From a virus, in IMG/VR virus record IMGVR_UViG_3300042503_002008, positions 1 through 38,062 of that record: DNA of 38,062 bases; one strand, written 5' to 3'. The notes under the pieces were generated by a model. That model worked only from the letters and a program-made list of their open reading frames with translations, was not told the origin of the DNA and did no database searches. Below are positions 22,287 through 31,278 of this stretch, one piece after another. Every line of letters begins with the position of its first letter. Within the stretch, counting starts at the first letter, position 1. Position numbers and translations under genes: made by a program.

Positions 22287-23309
22287 ATGTCTCCTGAAAT
22301 GCTTTTTCATTCTCCGCTCGACATCCGAAAAGCCTACGAAACAGGCTTTGTCGGAGCGATATGCGATCCAGCGCGCACTGAAGAGCTGAAAGCAGAGATC
22401 GCGCGACTCGGTGGCGTACCTGACGGCGCGCTGGCGTGCTCGCGGTTTGGGCTTGAAGAAACAGGAAAAGACAAACTCACGCTCCTGTTCATGGAGATCT
22501 TCAAGCTCTACCCGGATTGTTTGCCCGGCGGCGCGCAGGGTCGCGGCGATTGCGTGAGCTGGTCGACCCGTAATGCGTGTCTTGGCTCAATGTGCGCCGA
22601 GATCAACAGCGGCGTGCCCGACGAAGAGAGCGGCCGCCTTGAAGGCGCGCCACAGCTGAGTCCCGAGGCAATCGCTAACGGCGTGTTGAGCACGGAAGCG
22701 TTTTACAATTGGCGTTCGCATTCGGGTGACGGCTGGTATTGTTCGGACGCCGCCCGCGTGGCGATGACAAAGTCTGGGCTCTGGCTTCGCAAGAACTACG
22801 CCGAACTCAATCTCGACCTCACGACGTATTCGGCGAAAAACGCCGGGCGGTACGGCGGATCGCCGCCTCCAGCGTCATGGCTGGAAATTGGGCGCGACCA
22901 TCTGGTGCGCACGTCAGCGGTCCTCAAGAGCTACGAAGAACTTCGCGACATGCTCGCGAATGGTTACGGCATTAGCTCGTGCGGTAGCGAGGGATTCTCC
23001 GACCAGCGCGATGCAAATGGCGTCAGCCGCAGGTCTGGCTCGTGGGCGCACGCGATGGCGTACCTGGCCTGTGATGATCGTCCGGAAATCATCAAGCTGT
23101 ACAAAGAACCGCTGGTGTTAGTTCAGAACAGCTGGGGGAATTGGAACGAGGGGCCGCGCAGGATTTACGGCACCAACTTTAACATCCCAATTGGTTCGTT
23201 CTGGTCCCGCTGGAGCGATCTCAGGAACCGCGATATGATCGCGTTCTCCAGCGTTATGGGCTGGCCGCGACAGAAGCTGAAGAGCCACGGCGCACTTGGT
23301 AACATTTGA
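22287..23309 (+). CDS. Papain-like cysteine peptidase (C1 type)
   Basis: 340 residues. Catalytic elements of the papain fold are present in order: GRGDCVSWSTRNA (C89 nucleophile, preceded by a glycine-rich loop), GSWAHAMAYL (H255) and VLVQNSWGNWNEGP (N281), where QNSWG is the classical C1 signature. No signal peptide or propeptide inhibitor domain is evident; the first 75 residues could serve that purpose. Such enzymes cleave proteins. With the matrixin gene nearby, the region encodes two unrelated proteases, consistent with attack on envelope proteins or virion maturation. An oxyanion Gln upstream of the Cys, as in cellular papains, is plausible at Q84 (GGAQGRGDC). The gene is first after the GC hairpin at 22233. 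Confidence 0.8.
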   Translation: MSPEMLFHSPLDIRKAYETGFVGAICDPARTEELKAEIARLGGVPDGALACSRFGLEETGKDKLTLLFMEIFKLYPDCLPGGAQGRGDCVSWSTRNACLGSMCAEINSGVPDEESGRLEGAPQLSPEAIANGVLSTEAFYNWRSHSGDGWYCSDAARVAMTKSGLWLRKNYAELNLDLTTYSAKNAGRYGGSPPPASWLEIGRDHLVRTSAVLKSYEELRDMLANGYGISSCGSEGFSDQRDANGVSRRSGSWAHAMAYLACDDRPEIIKLYKEPLVLVQNSWGNWNEGPRRIYGTNFNIPIGSFWSRWSDLRNRDMIAFSSVMGWPRQKLKSHGALGNI

Positions 23310-23320
23310 GGAACGCAAAC

Positions 23321-23761
23321 ATGTACGAGTGGCTGTTTTTTCTGCTGACCCCCGCTGCGCCGGTGATGTCCAATGCCACACCGCCGGAAGATTACGTCGG
23401 AGTGGTGGCTGCTGAGGTTGCTTACAGTACTCTGCTCCATTCGCGCGTGGAACCCAACAAACCCACGCGACCCATCGACCCGAACTGCAAAACCTGCGGC
23501 GGAAAAGGCAGAGTGCCTTCCGGCGACGGACAGGGCTGGTCCAACTGCCCGACGTGCCAGCCCATAGCAGCAGAAGCGCCGGTTACGCCAAAGCCGCCGT
23601 TTAAGAAGTCGCCGGTCCAGTCAATTCCGCCGCAATCCAGCTGCCCGGGCGGTGTTTGTCCGCCGTCAGCGCCGCCGCTTCAGCAGAACTCGGCTGTCCC
23701 GGGTTTTGTTCCCGCTGTTGTGCCATTCGGCCTGCGGCGCCTTTTTCGTCGGAGGGGATGA
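23321..23761 (+). CDS. Hypothetical protein with Cys-pair zinc-knuckle
   Basis: 146 residues from ATG 23321 (GAGGAAC upstream). A short hydrophobic start (YEWLFFLLTPAAPVM) may be a signal sequence. CKTCGGKGRVPSGDGQ and CPTC form a CxxCGGxG...CxxC unit like half a DnaJ zinc finger, near residues 54-74. The C-terminal part is rich in Pro and Ser, with CPGGVCPP, and ends in a basic RRLFRRRG tail. The stop overlaps the next gene. Zinc binding is likely; role unknown. Confidence 0.6.
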   Translation: MYEWLFFLLTPAAPVMSNATPPEDYVGVVAAEVAYSTLLHSRVEPNKPTRPIDPNCKTCGGKGRVPSGDGQGWSNCPTCQPIAAEAPVTPKPPFKKSPVQSIPPQSSCPGGVCPPSAPPLQQNSAVPGFVPAVVPFGLRRLFRRRG

Positions 23762-24249
23762 TGCCTGTCAGTGACGTTCGCGGCAAGTGCTACACGTTCC
23801 GCGATCTCAAGTTCTACGCCCGTAACGGGTTTGTCTGCCTTCACGACGAAGAGGACGGCACGTTTCTTGTGCTGACTCGGCGAGAGTTTCTGGAACGCGC
23901 GCAAGCGCTGTCTGCCGAGGCAAAACGCCTCCGGCAGCAGGCGGCCGATAATCCCGGCCGTGCTTGGATCGTCTCGGACCGTTTGGAGTTACAGCGCGCA
24001 ATTGAGAACATGGTGGCATGTTGCGTGGAGGCAAAAGAGCAGGGCGACCGGGATGATCCCGAGGTGGCAGCCTGGTTTATGAGGCACCGCCCGCACACCC
24101 GAAGCCGTGTTTCGATGGCCAATTCTGCAAACTTCAAGATGGACACCCCGGGCGAGCTTCCAGTTGGGAAAGACACAGGCCGACACGTTACGCCTGACTT
24201 TTCGCTTGGAGCAAAGCCCAAAAAGCTGCTGTTGCCAGGAGACTTCTGA
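23761..24249 (+). CDS. Hypothetical protein
   Basis: 162 residues; ATG 23761 overlaps the previous stop (TGATG) with GGAGG at 23751-23755, better placed than for the alternative ATG 23758. An N-terminal beta module (GKCYTFRDLKFYARNGFVCL, FLVLTRREFLERA) is followed by a long helix (ALSAEAKRLRQQAAD) and a C-terminal tail of low structure. It overlaps the next gene by the same TGATG arrangement. A phage-specific tail or head accessory is a reasonable guess from its company, nothing more. Confidence 0.55.
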   Translation: MPVSDVRGKCYTFRDLKFYARNGFVCLHDEEDGTFLVLTRREFLERAQALSAEAKRLRQQAADNPGRAWIVSDRLELQRAIENMVACCVEAKEQGDRDDPEVAAWFMRHRPHTRSRVSMANSANFKMDTPGELPVGKDTGRHVTPDFSLGAKPKKLLLPGDF

Positions 24250-24575
24250 TGTCTGACGCCGCCAAAGACGCATTCAAGATCGGCTTTCTCACCCGCTGTG
24301 CCGAAGAGGGCTTGACCGGCGAAGCGCTTGGCGCGCGGTTGGAAGCGCTGGAGAAGCAGGGCAACGCTTTTAGCGCGGCCGCCATGCTGGCTGCTGGCGT
24401 TCCCATTGGATTGGGGCTTCTTGGCGGCGGGGCGCTAGGTTACGGCGCTGCGCGGATGGCTGAGCCGAAACTTTCAGACGACGAAATCAAAGCGCAGGAA
24501 CTTGCGCATACGTATCGCGTGTATGCCGACCGGCTCAAGGCCAGGCGGAAAACGACGCAGTATCGTCCGGCATAA
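24249..24575 (+). CDS. Small virion-type membrane-active protein
   Basis: 108 residues overlapping the previous stop. The start AFKIGFLTRCAEEGLTGEAL is a short helical module of the form FxxGFLxRCAEEGL, which I associate with proteins of large phages. Residues about 38-65 form a Gly-rich hydrophobic segment (AAAMLAAGVPIGLGLLGGGA), then a charged helix (DDEIKAQELAHTYRVYADRL). The combination resembles ejected or internal virion proteins. Function unknown. Confidence 0.55.
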   Translation: MSDAAKDAFKIGFLTRCAEEGLTGEALGARLEALEKQGNAFSAAAMLAAGVPIGLGLLGGGALGYGAARMAEPKLSDDEIKAQELAHTYRVYADRLKARRKTTQYRPA

Positions 24576-24586
24576 AGGGGGGTTTT

Positions 24587-24940
24587 GTGAGTCTGCGCAA
24601 ATACTTCGACGAGATCGGTGGCGGGCAGCACGGCGACGTGCGCCTGAACTGGCCGGGCACGATGGAAGGGTTTCCAGTTATTGCCCCGCCCGGCGCGCCA
24701 GTCGATCTCAAGAAGGAAGAACTTGAAGACCTTGATCTGCGGTTTGACTTCAAATCGCAAATGTACGAACTCTGGGATCCGGCACAAAAGACCGAGTTTG
24801 ACGACATAAATGATAAGATAGTCAACGGTTGGTACCGGCTGCTCAAACGCAACGACATTTGGGACGACGAGCGCAAACATTACCGTGTCTGGCTGGAGTG
24901 GTTCCAGATCTACGGAATGATTCCGACAGCGAAGAAGTGA
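24587..24940 (+). CDS. Hypothetical small acidic, Trp-rich protein
   Basis: 117 residues from GTG 24587 (GGGGG before). No membrane span. It is rich in Trp/Tyr and acidic residues in KKEELEDLDLRFDFKSQMYE and ends with a helical DERKHYRVWLEWFQIYGMIP. Family not recognised. Five bases separate it from the following gene. Confidence 0.5.
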   Translation: MSLRKYFDEIGGGQHGDVRLNWPGTMEGFPVIAPPGAPVDLKKEELEDLDLRFDFKSQMYELWDPAQKTEFDDINDKIVNGWYRLLKRNDIWDDERKHYRVWLEWFQIYGMIPTAKK

Positions 24941-24945
24941 ACACC

Positions 24946-25932
24946 ATGCCACAGCCCATCTACCCTGGCGTATACACTCCGCAAACTTCAACGTCGTCAT
25001 CGGCGCAAACCGACTGGAACTGGCGTGATATCAACCCGTTCATGGCGTCAAACAACCCGGATACGCAGGCCTACATGGGATTGCACGCTGCGGCTGACAA
25101 GGCGCGCGCCGGGGCCAACACGCCAGACGCCTGGGCGCAGCAGCACGGGCAAGACATGCTCAAAATGCTTGCGGGCGGCCTTGGTCTTGGCGCTGGCGGC
25201 CTGGCGCTGTATCACCTGTCGCGCGGATTGCGGTCTTCCGGAAAGAAAGAACGTAAGTATCAAAACATGGCAACAGGTACGCCGATGATCGCAGACGACA
25301 AAACGGCGTCGTTTGATATCAATGCGCTGACTGATTCAGTTACCAAGGGCGTCGGCTCAATTCCGCAGTTTTTGGCGCACGGCCTTCCCGGCGCAGCGGG
25401 AGACGCTATCGGAAATGCCGGTAGCGGTGCCCCCAGTGATCCCGAAGCCATTCGCGGCGGAATTGCGTCAGCGCTTAAACTTGGCCTGGGCGCTACCGGT
25501 TTAATCGGCGGCGGCGCTGCGATCAACGCAATCATGAAGCAGAAGCAAAAAGCCGACGCGCGCGACGAGGTTGAAGACGCACGGCGGTATTACCACGCTG
25601 TCTTGACGGGCGCTGATAAACGAGCCAGCGCGCTTGATCGCGCTTTTGAGCGCCACTGCGGCAAGCAGGCTAGCACAGACCCGCTCAGTGGATTGTTTAG
25701 TATCGCCACAGATACCGTGCCGCGCCACCTTACAACCGCATCTGTTCTTGCGAGCCTGGCAGCCGCGGGTATCGGCGGCGCATACATGTACGATCGGACG
25801 CTGGAGCGAACACAGGGCGAGAATCTCGCCAAGGCGCAGGCGTCTCGCGCGCGCATGAGCGGGCTGCCGAAAGTGTGGATTGATCCCGAACAGCTGGCGC
25901 AAGTGAAGCAGCTCGCAGCCCAACGCAAATGA
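24946..25932 (+). CDS. Hypothetical Gly/Ala-rich protein, probable virion protein
   Basis: 328 residues from ATG 24946. Several Gly-rich hydrophobic segments alternate with charged helices: MLAGGLGLGAGGLALYHLSR near residue 70-89, ALKLGLGATGLIGGGAAINA near 175-194, a Lys/Arg-rich helix (KQKQKADARDEVEDARRYYH) and ASLAAAGIGGAYMYDRTLER near 270-289. This is the same design as the products of 18207 and 496 and may belong to an ejection or inner-capsid set. No motif supports a specific role. It precedes the RNA polymerase gene by nine bases and contains copy 9 of the GATATC motif. Confidence 0.5.
   Translation: MPQPIYPGVYTPQTSTSSSAQTDWNWRDINPFMASNNPDTQAYMGLHAAADKARAGANTPDAWAQQHGQDMLKMLAGGLGLGAGGLALYHLSRGLRSSGKKERKYQNMATGTPMIADDKTASFDINALTDSVTKGVGSIPQFLAHGLPGAAGDAIGNAGSGAPSDPEAIRGGIASALKLGLGATGLIGGGAAINAIMKQKQKADARDEVEDARRYYHAVLTGADKRASALDRAFERHCGKQASTDPLSGLFSIATDTVPRHLTTASVLASLAAAGIGGAYMYDRTLERTQGENLAKAQASRARMSGLPKVWIDPEQLAQVKQLAAQRK
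25312..25325 (+). repeat. Directional GATATC motif, copy 9
   Basis: TTTGATATCAATGC in the gene at 24946 (F-D-I-N-A). Confidence 0.5.
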
Positions 25933-25941
25933 GAACTCGAA

Positions 25942-28900
25942 ATGCCAGATTCGATTCTTCCTGCGCCCGCTCAGCCTCAACAGCGCGCGTTTGGCGATAT
26001 CGGCGCCATTCGCACCAACATCTTCGATCGAGCGCTACAAAGCGCCTCGACGCTTGAGCCTGTTAAGAACGACCTGCACACGCTGCAGCTCTCTGGTGTG
26101 CAATACAGCGGACCAGAGACGTTCACTAAGGCAGATCAGAAAAGAGCTATTCTGACTGGCAGGTCGTTGCAGCGTAGGCTGACCGGCACGTGGAACCTGG
26201 TCGATAATGTAACCGGGCAGACCATTTCTCGGCGGCAGACGACACTGGCGCATGTGCCGTACCTTACGGACTCTGGTACGTTCGTAAACAAGGGCGTTGA
26301 ATACACCCTGGCGCACCAGATGCGGCTGAAACCAGGCGTGTACACGCGCGAGAAAGATAACGGCGAGCTGGAAGCGCACGTTAACGTGTTGCCCGGTAAG
26401 GGCCGCATGCACCGGTACTTCCTGGATCCGAAAACCGGCGTGTTTAAGGTGCAGCTCGGGCAGGCAAACATTCCGCTCATGCCGTTGCTCAAATCTCTCG
26501 GCGCCAGCGACCAAGATATTCGCGCGGCATGGGGAAACGAGATCACAGCAGTCAACATGGAGAAGGGTGATGCGGGCACGCTGGAAAAGCTGTATCAGCG
26601 GCTTGTGTCGCGGCAAGTCCCTGATCTTGACGCCACGGGCAAGCAGAAAGCCCTTGCCGATGAGTTTGCCCGCATGGAGCTTGATGAGAACGTCACGCGC
26701 CGAACGCTTGGCGCTCCACACAAGAACCTAACGCCAGAAGCCATTCTTACCATCACGAAGAAGCTGATCGCGCTCAACCGCAAAGAAGTCGATCCAGACG
26801 ACCGCGACAGCATGCCGTATCAGCACATCGTTGGTCCAGAAGACCTGATTGCCGAGCGCTTCACAAAAGATCGCCAGACACTGCGCGGTTTGCTTTGGAA
26901 AGCCACGGCACGCAAAAATCTTGATCATGTTCCAACGGGTGTGTTTAACAAAGCCATCTCGTCGGCACTGATTGGCTCGGGATTGGGTTCAAGCCTGGAA
27001 GAAATCAATCCGGCTGAGATTCTCGATCATCAGGCGCGCGTGACCCGCATGGGCGAAGGCGGTATCGGCTCGCTTGACGCCGTGCCCGCGGACGCCCGCA
27101 GCGTACAGCCGAGCCATCTTGGTTTCGTCGACTTCTTGCGCACTCCCGAGAGCGGCAAGGTGGGCGTCGACATGCGTTTTGCCAGCGGGGCCAAGAAAGG
27201 TTCGGACGGCAAACTGTATACGCCGGTCGTCGATACCCACACCGGCCAGACAACATACAAGACGCCCGAAGAACTGGCTGACATGCCGCTGGCGTTCCCG
27301 GGAGAAGAGCACAGTGATCTCCCGCAAGTTGCCGCGCTCGTTGGCGGCAAACTCAAATACGTGCCGCGCGAGCAGGCTCGATATGCCCTGCCGCACATGG
27401 ACAACACGTTTTCAAGTCTCGCCAATCTTGTGCCGATGAAGAGCATGATGAAGGGGCACCGCGTAATCATGTGTGCGCGCATGTTTACGCAAGCGTTGCC
27501 GCTTGTGAACGCGGAAGCGCCGCTTGTTCAAAACGCTCTAGCTGATGACTCAAGCAAGTCGCATGACGACGTAGTGGGCACAACACTTGGTGCAGTCAAA
27601 GCGCCCGACCACGCGATGGTCGAGTCGGTCACGCCAGACGGCATCGTGTTGCGCGACCGTAACGGCAAGCGCCAAACGATCGACTTGTACAACAACCACC
27701 CGTTCAACCGGAAGACGTTCTGGCATCAGACGCCGACCGTCAATCCTGGCGACGTTGTGAAGCCCGGGCAGCTGCTGGCACACTCGAACTTCACTGATCA
27801 GCAGGGCACCGCCGCGCTTGGTATGAACATGCGCACTGCGTACTTGCCGTTTCAAGGCAAGAACTATGAAGACGCCGTGGTAATCAGCGAGTCGGCCGCC
27901 AAGCGCTTGACCAGTCAACACATGTACCAGCACGAAGCTGAGTGGGATGACACGTCAAAGATCGGCAAGAAAGCGTTTATCTCGTTGTTCCCGGCCGAGT
28001 ACGACAAGAAGCTACTCGACAACTTTGATGACCAAGGCGCCATCAAGCGGGGTACCGTTGTCAACCACGGCGACCCGCTCATCCTTCAGGCAAAAGAACG
28101 CGAGACGACATACGGCAAAGTGCACCGCGGCCGCGCCGGAAGTTTCTCTAACGACACGGTCACATGGGATCACCATTCGCCCGGTGTTGTCACAGACGTT
28201 GAGCACACCGACAAGGGCGTCAGCGTTGTCGTGAAAAGCATGGCAGAGATGCAGGTCGGCGATAAGATGACCGGTCGTTTTGGCGACAAGGGCGTCGTGG
28301 CGGACATCATTCCCGATCACCGCATGCCGCACGACAAAGACGGCAACCCGTTTGAAATTCTGGTCAGTCCGCTGGGATTGATCAGTCGCGTGAACCCTGC
28401 GCAAGCGATTGAAACTGCGCTTGGCAAAGTCGCTGCAAAGACTGGGCAGGGTTACAAACTCAAAGACTTCGACTCTTCAAACGATCTCGTAGACTTTGCC
28501 CAGAAAGAGCTTGGGAAGCACGGCCTCTCTGATACTGAGGACGTCGTTGACCCGGAAACCGGTCGTAAGATTAAGGGCGTGTTGACCGGTAGCCGGTACT
28601 TCATGAAGCTGCACCACACGGCCGAGGCAAAGGGCCAGGGCCGCGCGATGGGCAGCTATACCGCGGAAGGTACTCCGGCCAAGGGCGGCAGTGAAGGCGC
28701 TAAGCGCGTTGGCATGCTCGATCTTGGCGCGCTGCTCAGTCACGGCGCCGGAAAAGTGATCCGCGACGCCAAAATGGTGAGAGGGCAGGCAAACCCCGAG
28801 TACTGGTCGCAATTCATGGCTGGTTACTCGGCTCCGTTGCCGAAGATCCCGCATGTGTACGAAAAGTTCGTGTCGCAGCTGCAGGCGTCGGGTATTAACC

Positions 28901-30315
28901 CTGTCCGTACCGGCACAAAGACGCAGCTGATGGCGTTGACAGACAAAGACGTCGACTCGCTCGCTGGCGACCGTGAGATCAAAAACTCCGAAACGGTGGA
29001 TTGGAAAGGCCGACTGAAGCCCATATCTGGCGGCCTGTTTGACGAGTCGTTGACCGGCGGACATAGCGGCAATCGCTGGTCAAAGATATCTTTGCACGAG
29101 CCTATGCCCAACCCTGTGATGGAAGAACCCATCCGGCGCGTTCTGGGGCTTACTGAAAAGCAGTTCCGCGGCATTCTGGCCGGGCAAGTGCCGTTGCTTG
29201 ATAAGACCGGCCCAGAGGCGATCAAGCACGCGTTGTCCCGCATCGACCTGCCGAAGGCGATTAATCAGGCGCGAGAAGATATCAAGTCCGGGCGCAAGAC
29301 GCTCCGCGACGCTGCTGTGCGCAAGCTGGGGTACCTTAAGAGCGCGGAGACCACGGGCGTGCATCCAAGCGATTGGATGCTCACGAAAATGCCTGTGCTC
29401 CCGCCGTTGTTCCGGCCAGTTTCGACCATGGGCGCAAAGAAGCTCCCCCTCGTGGCCGACGCGAACTACCTCTACAAAGAACTGCTTGACGCGAACAGCG
29501 CGCTCAAAGAGACCGCCGGGGCTTTCAGCGATTACGGCGACGAGCGGCTGAACCTGTACGACTCCATGAAAGCCGTTTCTGGCTTGGGTGACCCGATGCA
29601 GCCCAAGAACCAAGAACGCCGCGTGCAGGGCTTTTTGTCGCACATCTTTGGCTCGTCGCCCAAGTTCGGCACCGTGCAGCGCAAGTTGCTTTCGACAACG
29701 ACGGACTTGGTGGGCCGCGCGGTCATTACACCCAATCCAGACCTGGATATGGACGAGGTAGCGCTCCCCGAAGACAAAGCCTGGGAAGTGTACAAGCCGT
29801 TTGTTGTCCGCGGGCTGGTCCGCCGTGGTTTACCGCGGATGCAAGCTCTCCAGGCTGTTGAAGACCGCAATAAATCGGCTTACGCTGAGCTGAATACGCA
29901 AATGTCGTCACGGCCGATCGTGATTAACCGTGCGCCGGTTCTACACCGATACGGTATGATGGCGTTTTATCCGAAGTTGACGAAGAATCACGTGATGGAG
30001 GTTAATCCGGTCATTACCAAGGGTTTCGGCGCGGACTTTGACGGCGACGCGATGCAGTATCACGTTCCGTCGACAGAGGACGCCGCGCAAGAAGCTGTCG
30101 AAAAGATGCTGCCCAGCAAGAATCTTTTCTCGGTATCGACGTTCAAGGCGCACTACACGCCGAACAAGGATTACCAAACCGGCGTGTATCTGGCGACCAG
30201 TCGGATTGATAAGAAGTCACCGCCAAAGGTGTATCAATCACGTCAAGATGCGATCAAGGCTTACCATCGCGGGGAAATCGACGTGGATACCCCTGTGCAC
30301 ATCATTGAGAGCTAA
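25942..30315 (+). CDS. DNA-dependent RNA polymerase, beta fused to N-terminal half of beta'
   Basis: 1457 residues. Beta-like blocks come first: NMRTAYLPFQGKNYEDAVVI (about 630), VGDKMTGRFGDKGVV (about 772), SPLGLISRVNPAQ (about 810) and GGSEGAKRVGMLDLGALL (about 915). The chain continues into beta': ETVDWKGRLKPISGGLFD (about 1015), DWMLTKMPVLPPLFRP (about 1143), RPIVINRAPVLHRYGMMAF (about 1325), and the catalytic loop GADFDGDAMQYHVP with D1365, D1367 and D1369, the Mg-binding aspartates. The stop comes soon after (HIIES), near E. coli beta' residue 560. Beta is shorter than the cellular form, and the N-terminal zinc-finger cysteines of beta' are missing. It must pair with the C-terminal beta' protein at 31279. 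No alpha, omega or sigma gene is visible. A virion or late polymerase is plausible. Confidence 0.95.
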   Translation: MPDSILPAPAQPQQRAFGDIGAIRTNIFDRALQSASTLEPVKNDLHTLQLSGVQYSGPETFTKADQKRAILTGRSLQRRLTGTWNLVDNVTGQTISRRQTTLAHVPYLTDSGTFVNKGVEYTLAHQMRLKPGVYTREKDNGELEAHVNVLPGKGRMHRYFLDPKTGVFKVQLGQANIPLMPLLKSLGASDQDIRAAWGNEITAVNMEKGDAGTLEKLYQRLVSRQVPDLDATGKQKALADEFARMELDENVTRRTLGAPHKNLTPEAILTITKKLIALNRKEVDPDDRDSMPYQHIVGPEDLIAERFTKDRQTLRGLLWKATARKNLDHVPTGVFNKAISSALIGSGLGSSLEEINPAEILDHQARVTRMGEGGIGSLDAVPADARSVQPSHLGFVDFLRTPESGKVGVDMRFASGAKKGSDGKLYTPVVDTHTGQTTYKTPEELADMPLAFPGEEHSDLPQVAALVGGKLKYVPREQARYALPHMDNTFSSLANLVPMKSMMKGHRVIMCARMFTQALPLVNAEAPLVQNALADDSSKSHDDVVGTTLGAVKAPDHAMVESVTPDGIVLRDRNGKRQTIDLYNNHPFNRKTFWHQTPTVNPGDVVKPGQLLAHSNFTDQQGTAALGMNMRTAYLPFQGKNYEDAVVISESAAKRLTSQHMYQHEAEWDDTSKIGKKAFISLFPAEYDKKLLDNFDDQGAIKRGTVVNHGDPLILQAKERETTYGKVHRGRAGSFSNDTVTWDHHSPGVVTDVEHTDKGVSVVVKSMAEMQVGDKMTGRFGDKGVVADIIPDHRMPHDKDGNPFEILVSPLGLISRVNPAQAIETALGKVAAKTGQGYKLKDFDSSNDLVDFAQKELGKHGLSDTEDVVDPETGRKIKGVLTGSRYFMKLHHTAEAKGQGRAMGSYTAEGTPAKGGSEGAKRVGMLDLGALLSHGAGKVIRDAKMVRGQANPEYWSQFMAGYSAPLPKIPHVYEKFVSQLQASGINPVRTGTKTQLMALTDKDVDSLAGDREIKNSETVDWKGRLKPISGGLFDESLTGGHSGNRWSKISLHEPMPNPVMEEPIRRVLGLTEKQFRGILAGQVPLLDKTGPEAIKHALSRIDLPKAINQAREDIKSGRKTLRDAAVRKLGYLKSAETTGVHPSDWMLTKMPVLPPLFRPVSTMGAKKLPLVADANYLYKELLDANSALKETAGAFSDYGDERLNLYDSMKAVSGLGDPMQPKNQERRVQGFLSHIFGSSPKFGTVQRKLLSTTTDLVGRAVITPNPDLDMDEVALPEDKAWEVYKPFVVRGLVRRGLPRMQALQAVEDRNKSAYAELNTQMSSRPIVINRAPVLHRYGMMAFYPKLTKNHVMEVNPVITKGFGADFDGDAMQYHVPSTEDAAQEAVEKMLPSKNLFSVSTFKAHYTPNKDYQTGVYLATSRIDKKSPPKVYQSRQDAIKAYHRGEIDVDTPVHIIES
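29082..29095 (+). repeat. Directional GATATC motif, copy 10
   Basis: AAAGATATCTTTGC in the polymerase gene, read in the second coding frame as S-K-I-S-L, not D-I. Confidence 0.6.
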
Positions 30316-30326
30316 CGGAGGTTTGC

Positions 30327-31034
30327 ATGTATACGGTCAATCCTGAGCTGCTGAAGATGATGAGCCGCCAGCTTGAGAAGTCGGCTGTTGTGCCGTCTGA
30401 CGCGGCCATGATGGCTGGTGGTCCGCCCCCGGGCGGCGCGCCGCCGATGGATCCGGCGGCCATGGGCGCAGCGCAGCCGGTTGACCCGGCGCAGGCCGCC
30501 ATGGGTGCCGCCCCGCCTCCGGGCGCTGACCCGACCGGTGCCGCAACAATGGCCGCCCCGCCTGCCGCTGTTCCGGCACCAATGCCGCCCGCTACACCTA
30601 CGGCTGGCGGCGCTCCGGGCGCACCGAAGATCAAGCCTGAGCAGATGATGCAAATGTTGGATTTCCGGCTCTACAACATGCAACAGCAGCTCACAGCAAT
30701 CATGAACGCGATGGGCGTGCAAGTCGACCCGGCTACGCTTGTTCTTCCGCCCGGGACCACCGGCGCGCCGCCTGCAGAGTCGGCCCTTCCTGGTGGCCCG
30801 ATGGCACCGCCGCCCCAAGATCCGAGCGCACCAAACGCGCCGCAGCCCCCAGGCGGCCCGATGCCCCCCGGCGCACCCATGGACCCGTCGCAGGCGCCGA
30901 TGGACCCGAACGCGGCTAAGCAAGCGAGCTGGTGGGAAAAAGCCGTCAAGGCTGGCGAAGAGTACAACCACGACCAGCCGACCGAGACGCAAAGTCTCGC
31001 TGAAGCCGTCAAGATCATGCTTAGGAACCTGTAA
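30327..31034 (+). CDS. Pro/Ala/Met-rich protein between the polymerase halves
   Basis: 235 residues; GGAGG lies eight bases before ATG 30327. A 25-residue helix (PELLKMMSRQLEKSAV) starts the protein. Two long Pro/Ala/Gly/Met repeats (PPPGGAPPMDPAAMGAAQPV; PMPPGAPMDPSQAPMDPN) flank a central helix EQMMQMLDFRLYNMQQQLTA and a C-terminal helix ASWWEKAVKAGEEYN. The helical blocks joined by disordered linkers suggest a tether. Its place between the two parts of beta' suggests a polymerase- or virion-associated partner, but no homology is evident. Confidence 0.55.
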   Translation: MYTVNPELLKMMSRQLEKSAVVPSDAAMMAGGPPPGGAPPMDPAAMGAAQPVDPAQAAMGAAPPPGADPTGAATMAAPPAAVPAPMPPATPTAGGAPGAPKIKPEQMMQMLDFRLYNMQQQLTAIMNAMGVQVDPATLVLPPGTTGAPPAESALPGGPMAPPPQDPSAPNAPQPPGGPMPPGAPMDPSQAPMDPNAAKQASWWEKAVKAGEEYNHDQPTETQSLAEAVKIMLRNL

Positions 31035-31036
31035 TC

Positions 31037-31276
31037 GTGCGCGTAAAGTTGCAGCACAACCTGCAACCCCACGAACAAAAGGCCCACAGCATCGTCATTG
31101 AAGACGACGCTGGCAATCCGATTTTTGTGGCGTTGCAGCTTGATGAGTCGATTGTTTACGCAGATGCGCGGGAGCCGGACTTCCACGCTATGTTGCGCGC
31201 GGCTGGAGTCGATAAGACTGTCGCTGTAACAGAAGTGCGGCCGAAGCCAATGCAGAACTTGCTCTGGACGCCGTGA
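31037..31276 (+). CDS. Small hypothetical protein
   Basis: 79 residues from GTG 31037, two bases after the previous stop. A beta-rich start, HSIVIEDDAGNPIFVALQLD, is followed by a helix (DFHAMLRAAGV) and a basic end. Family not recognised. It overlaps the GTG candidate start of the beta' C-terminal gene (GTGA), so it is probably translated with it. Confidence 0.5.
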   Translation: MRVKLQHNLQPHEQKAHSIVIEDDAGNPIFVALQLDESIVYADAREPDFHAMLRAAGVDKTVAVTEVRPKPMQNLLWTP

Positions 31277-31278
31277 CC

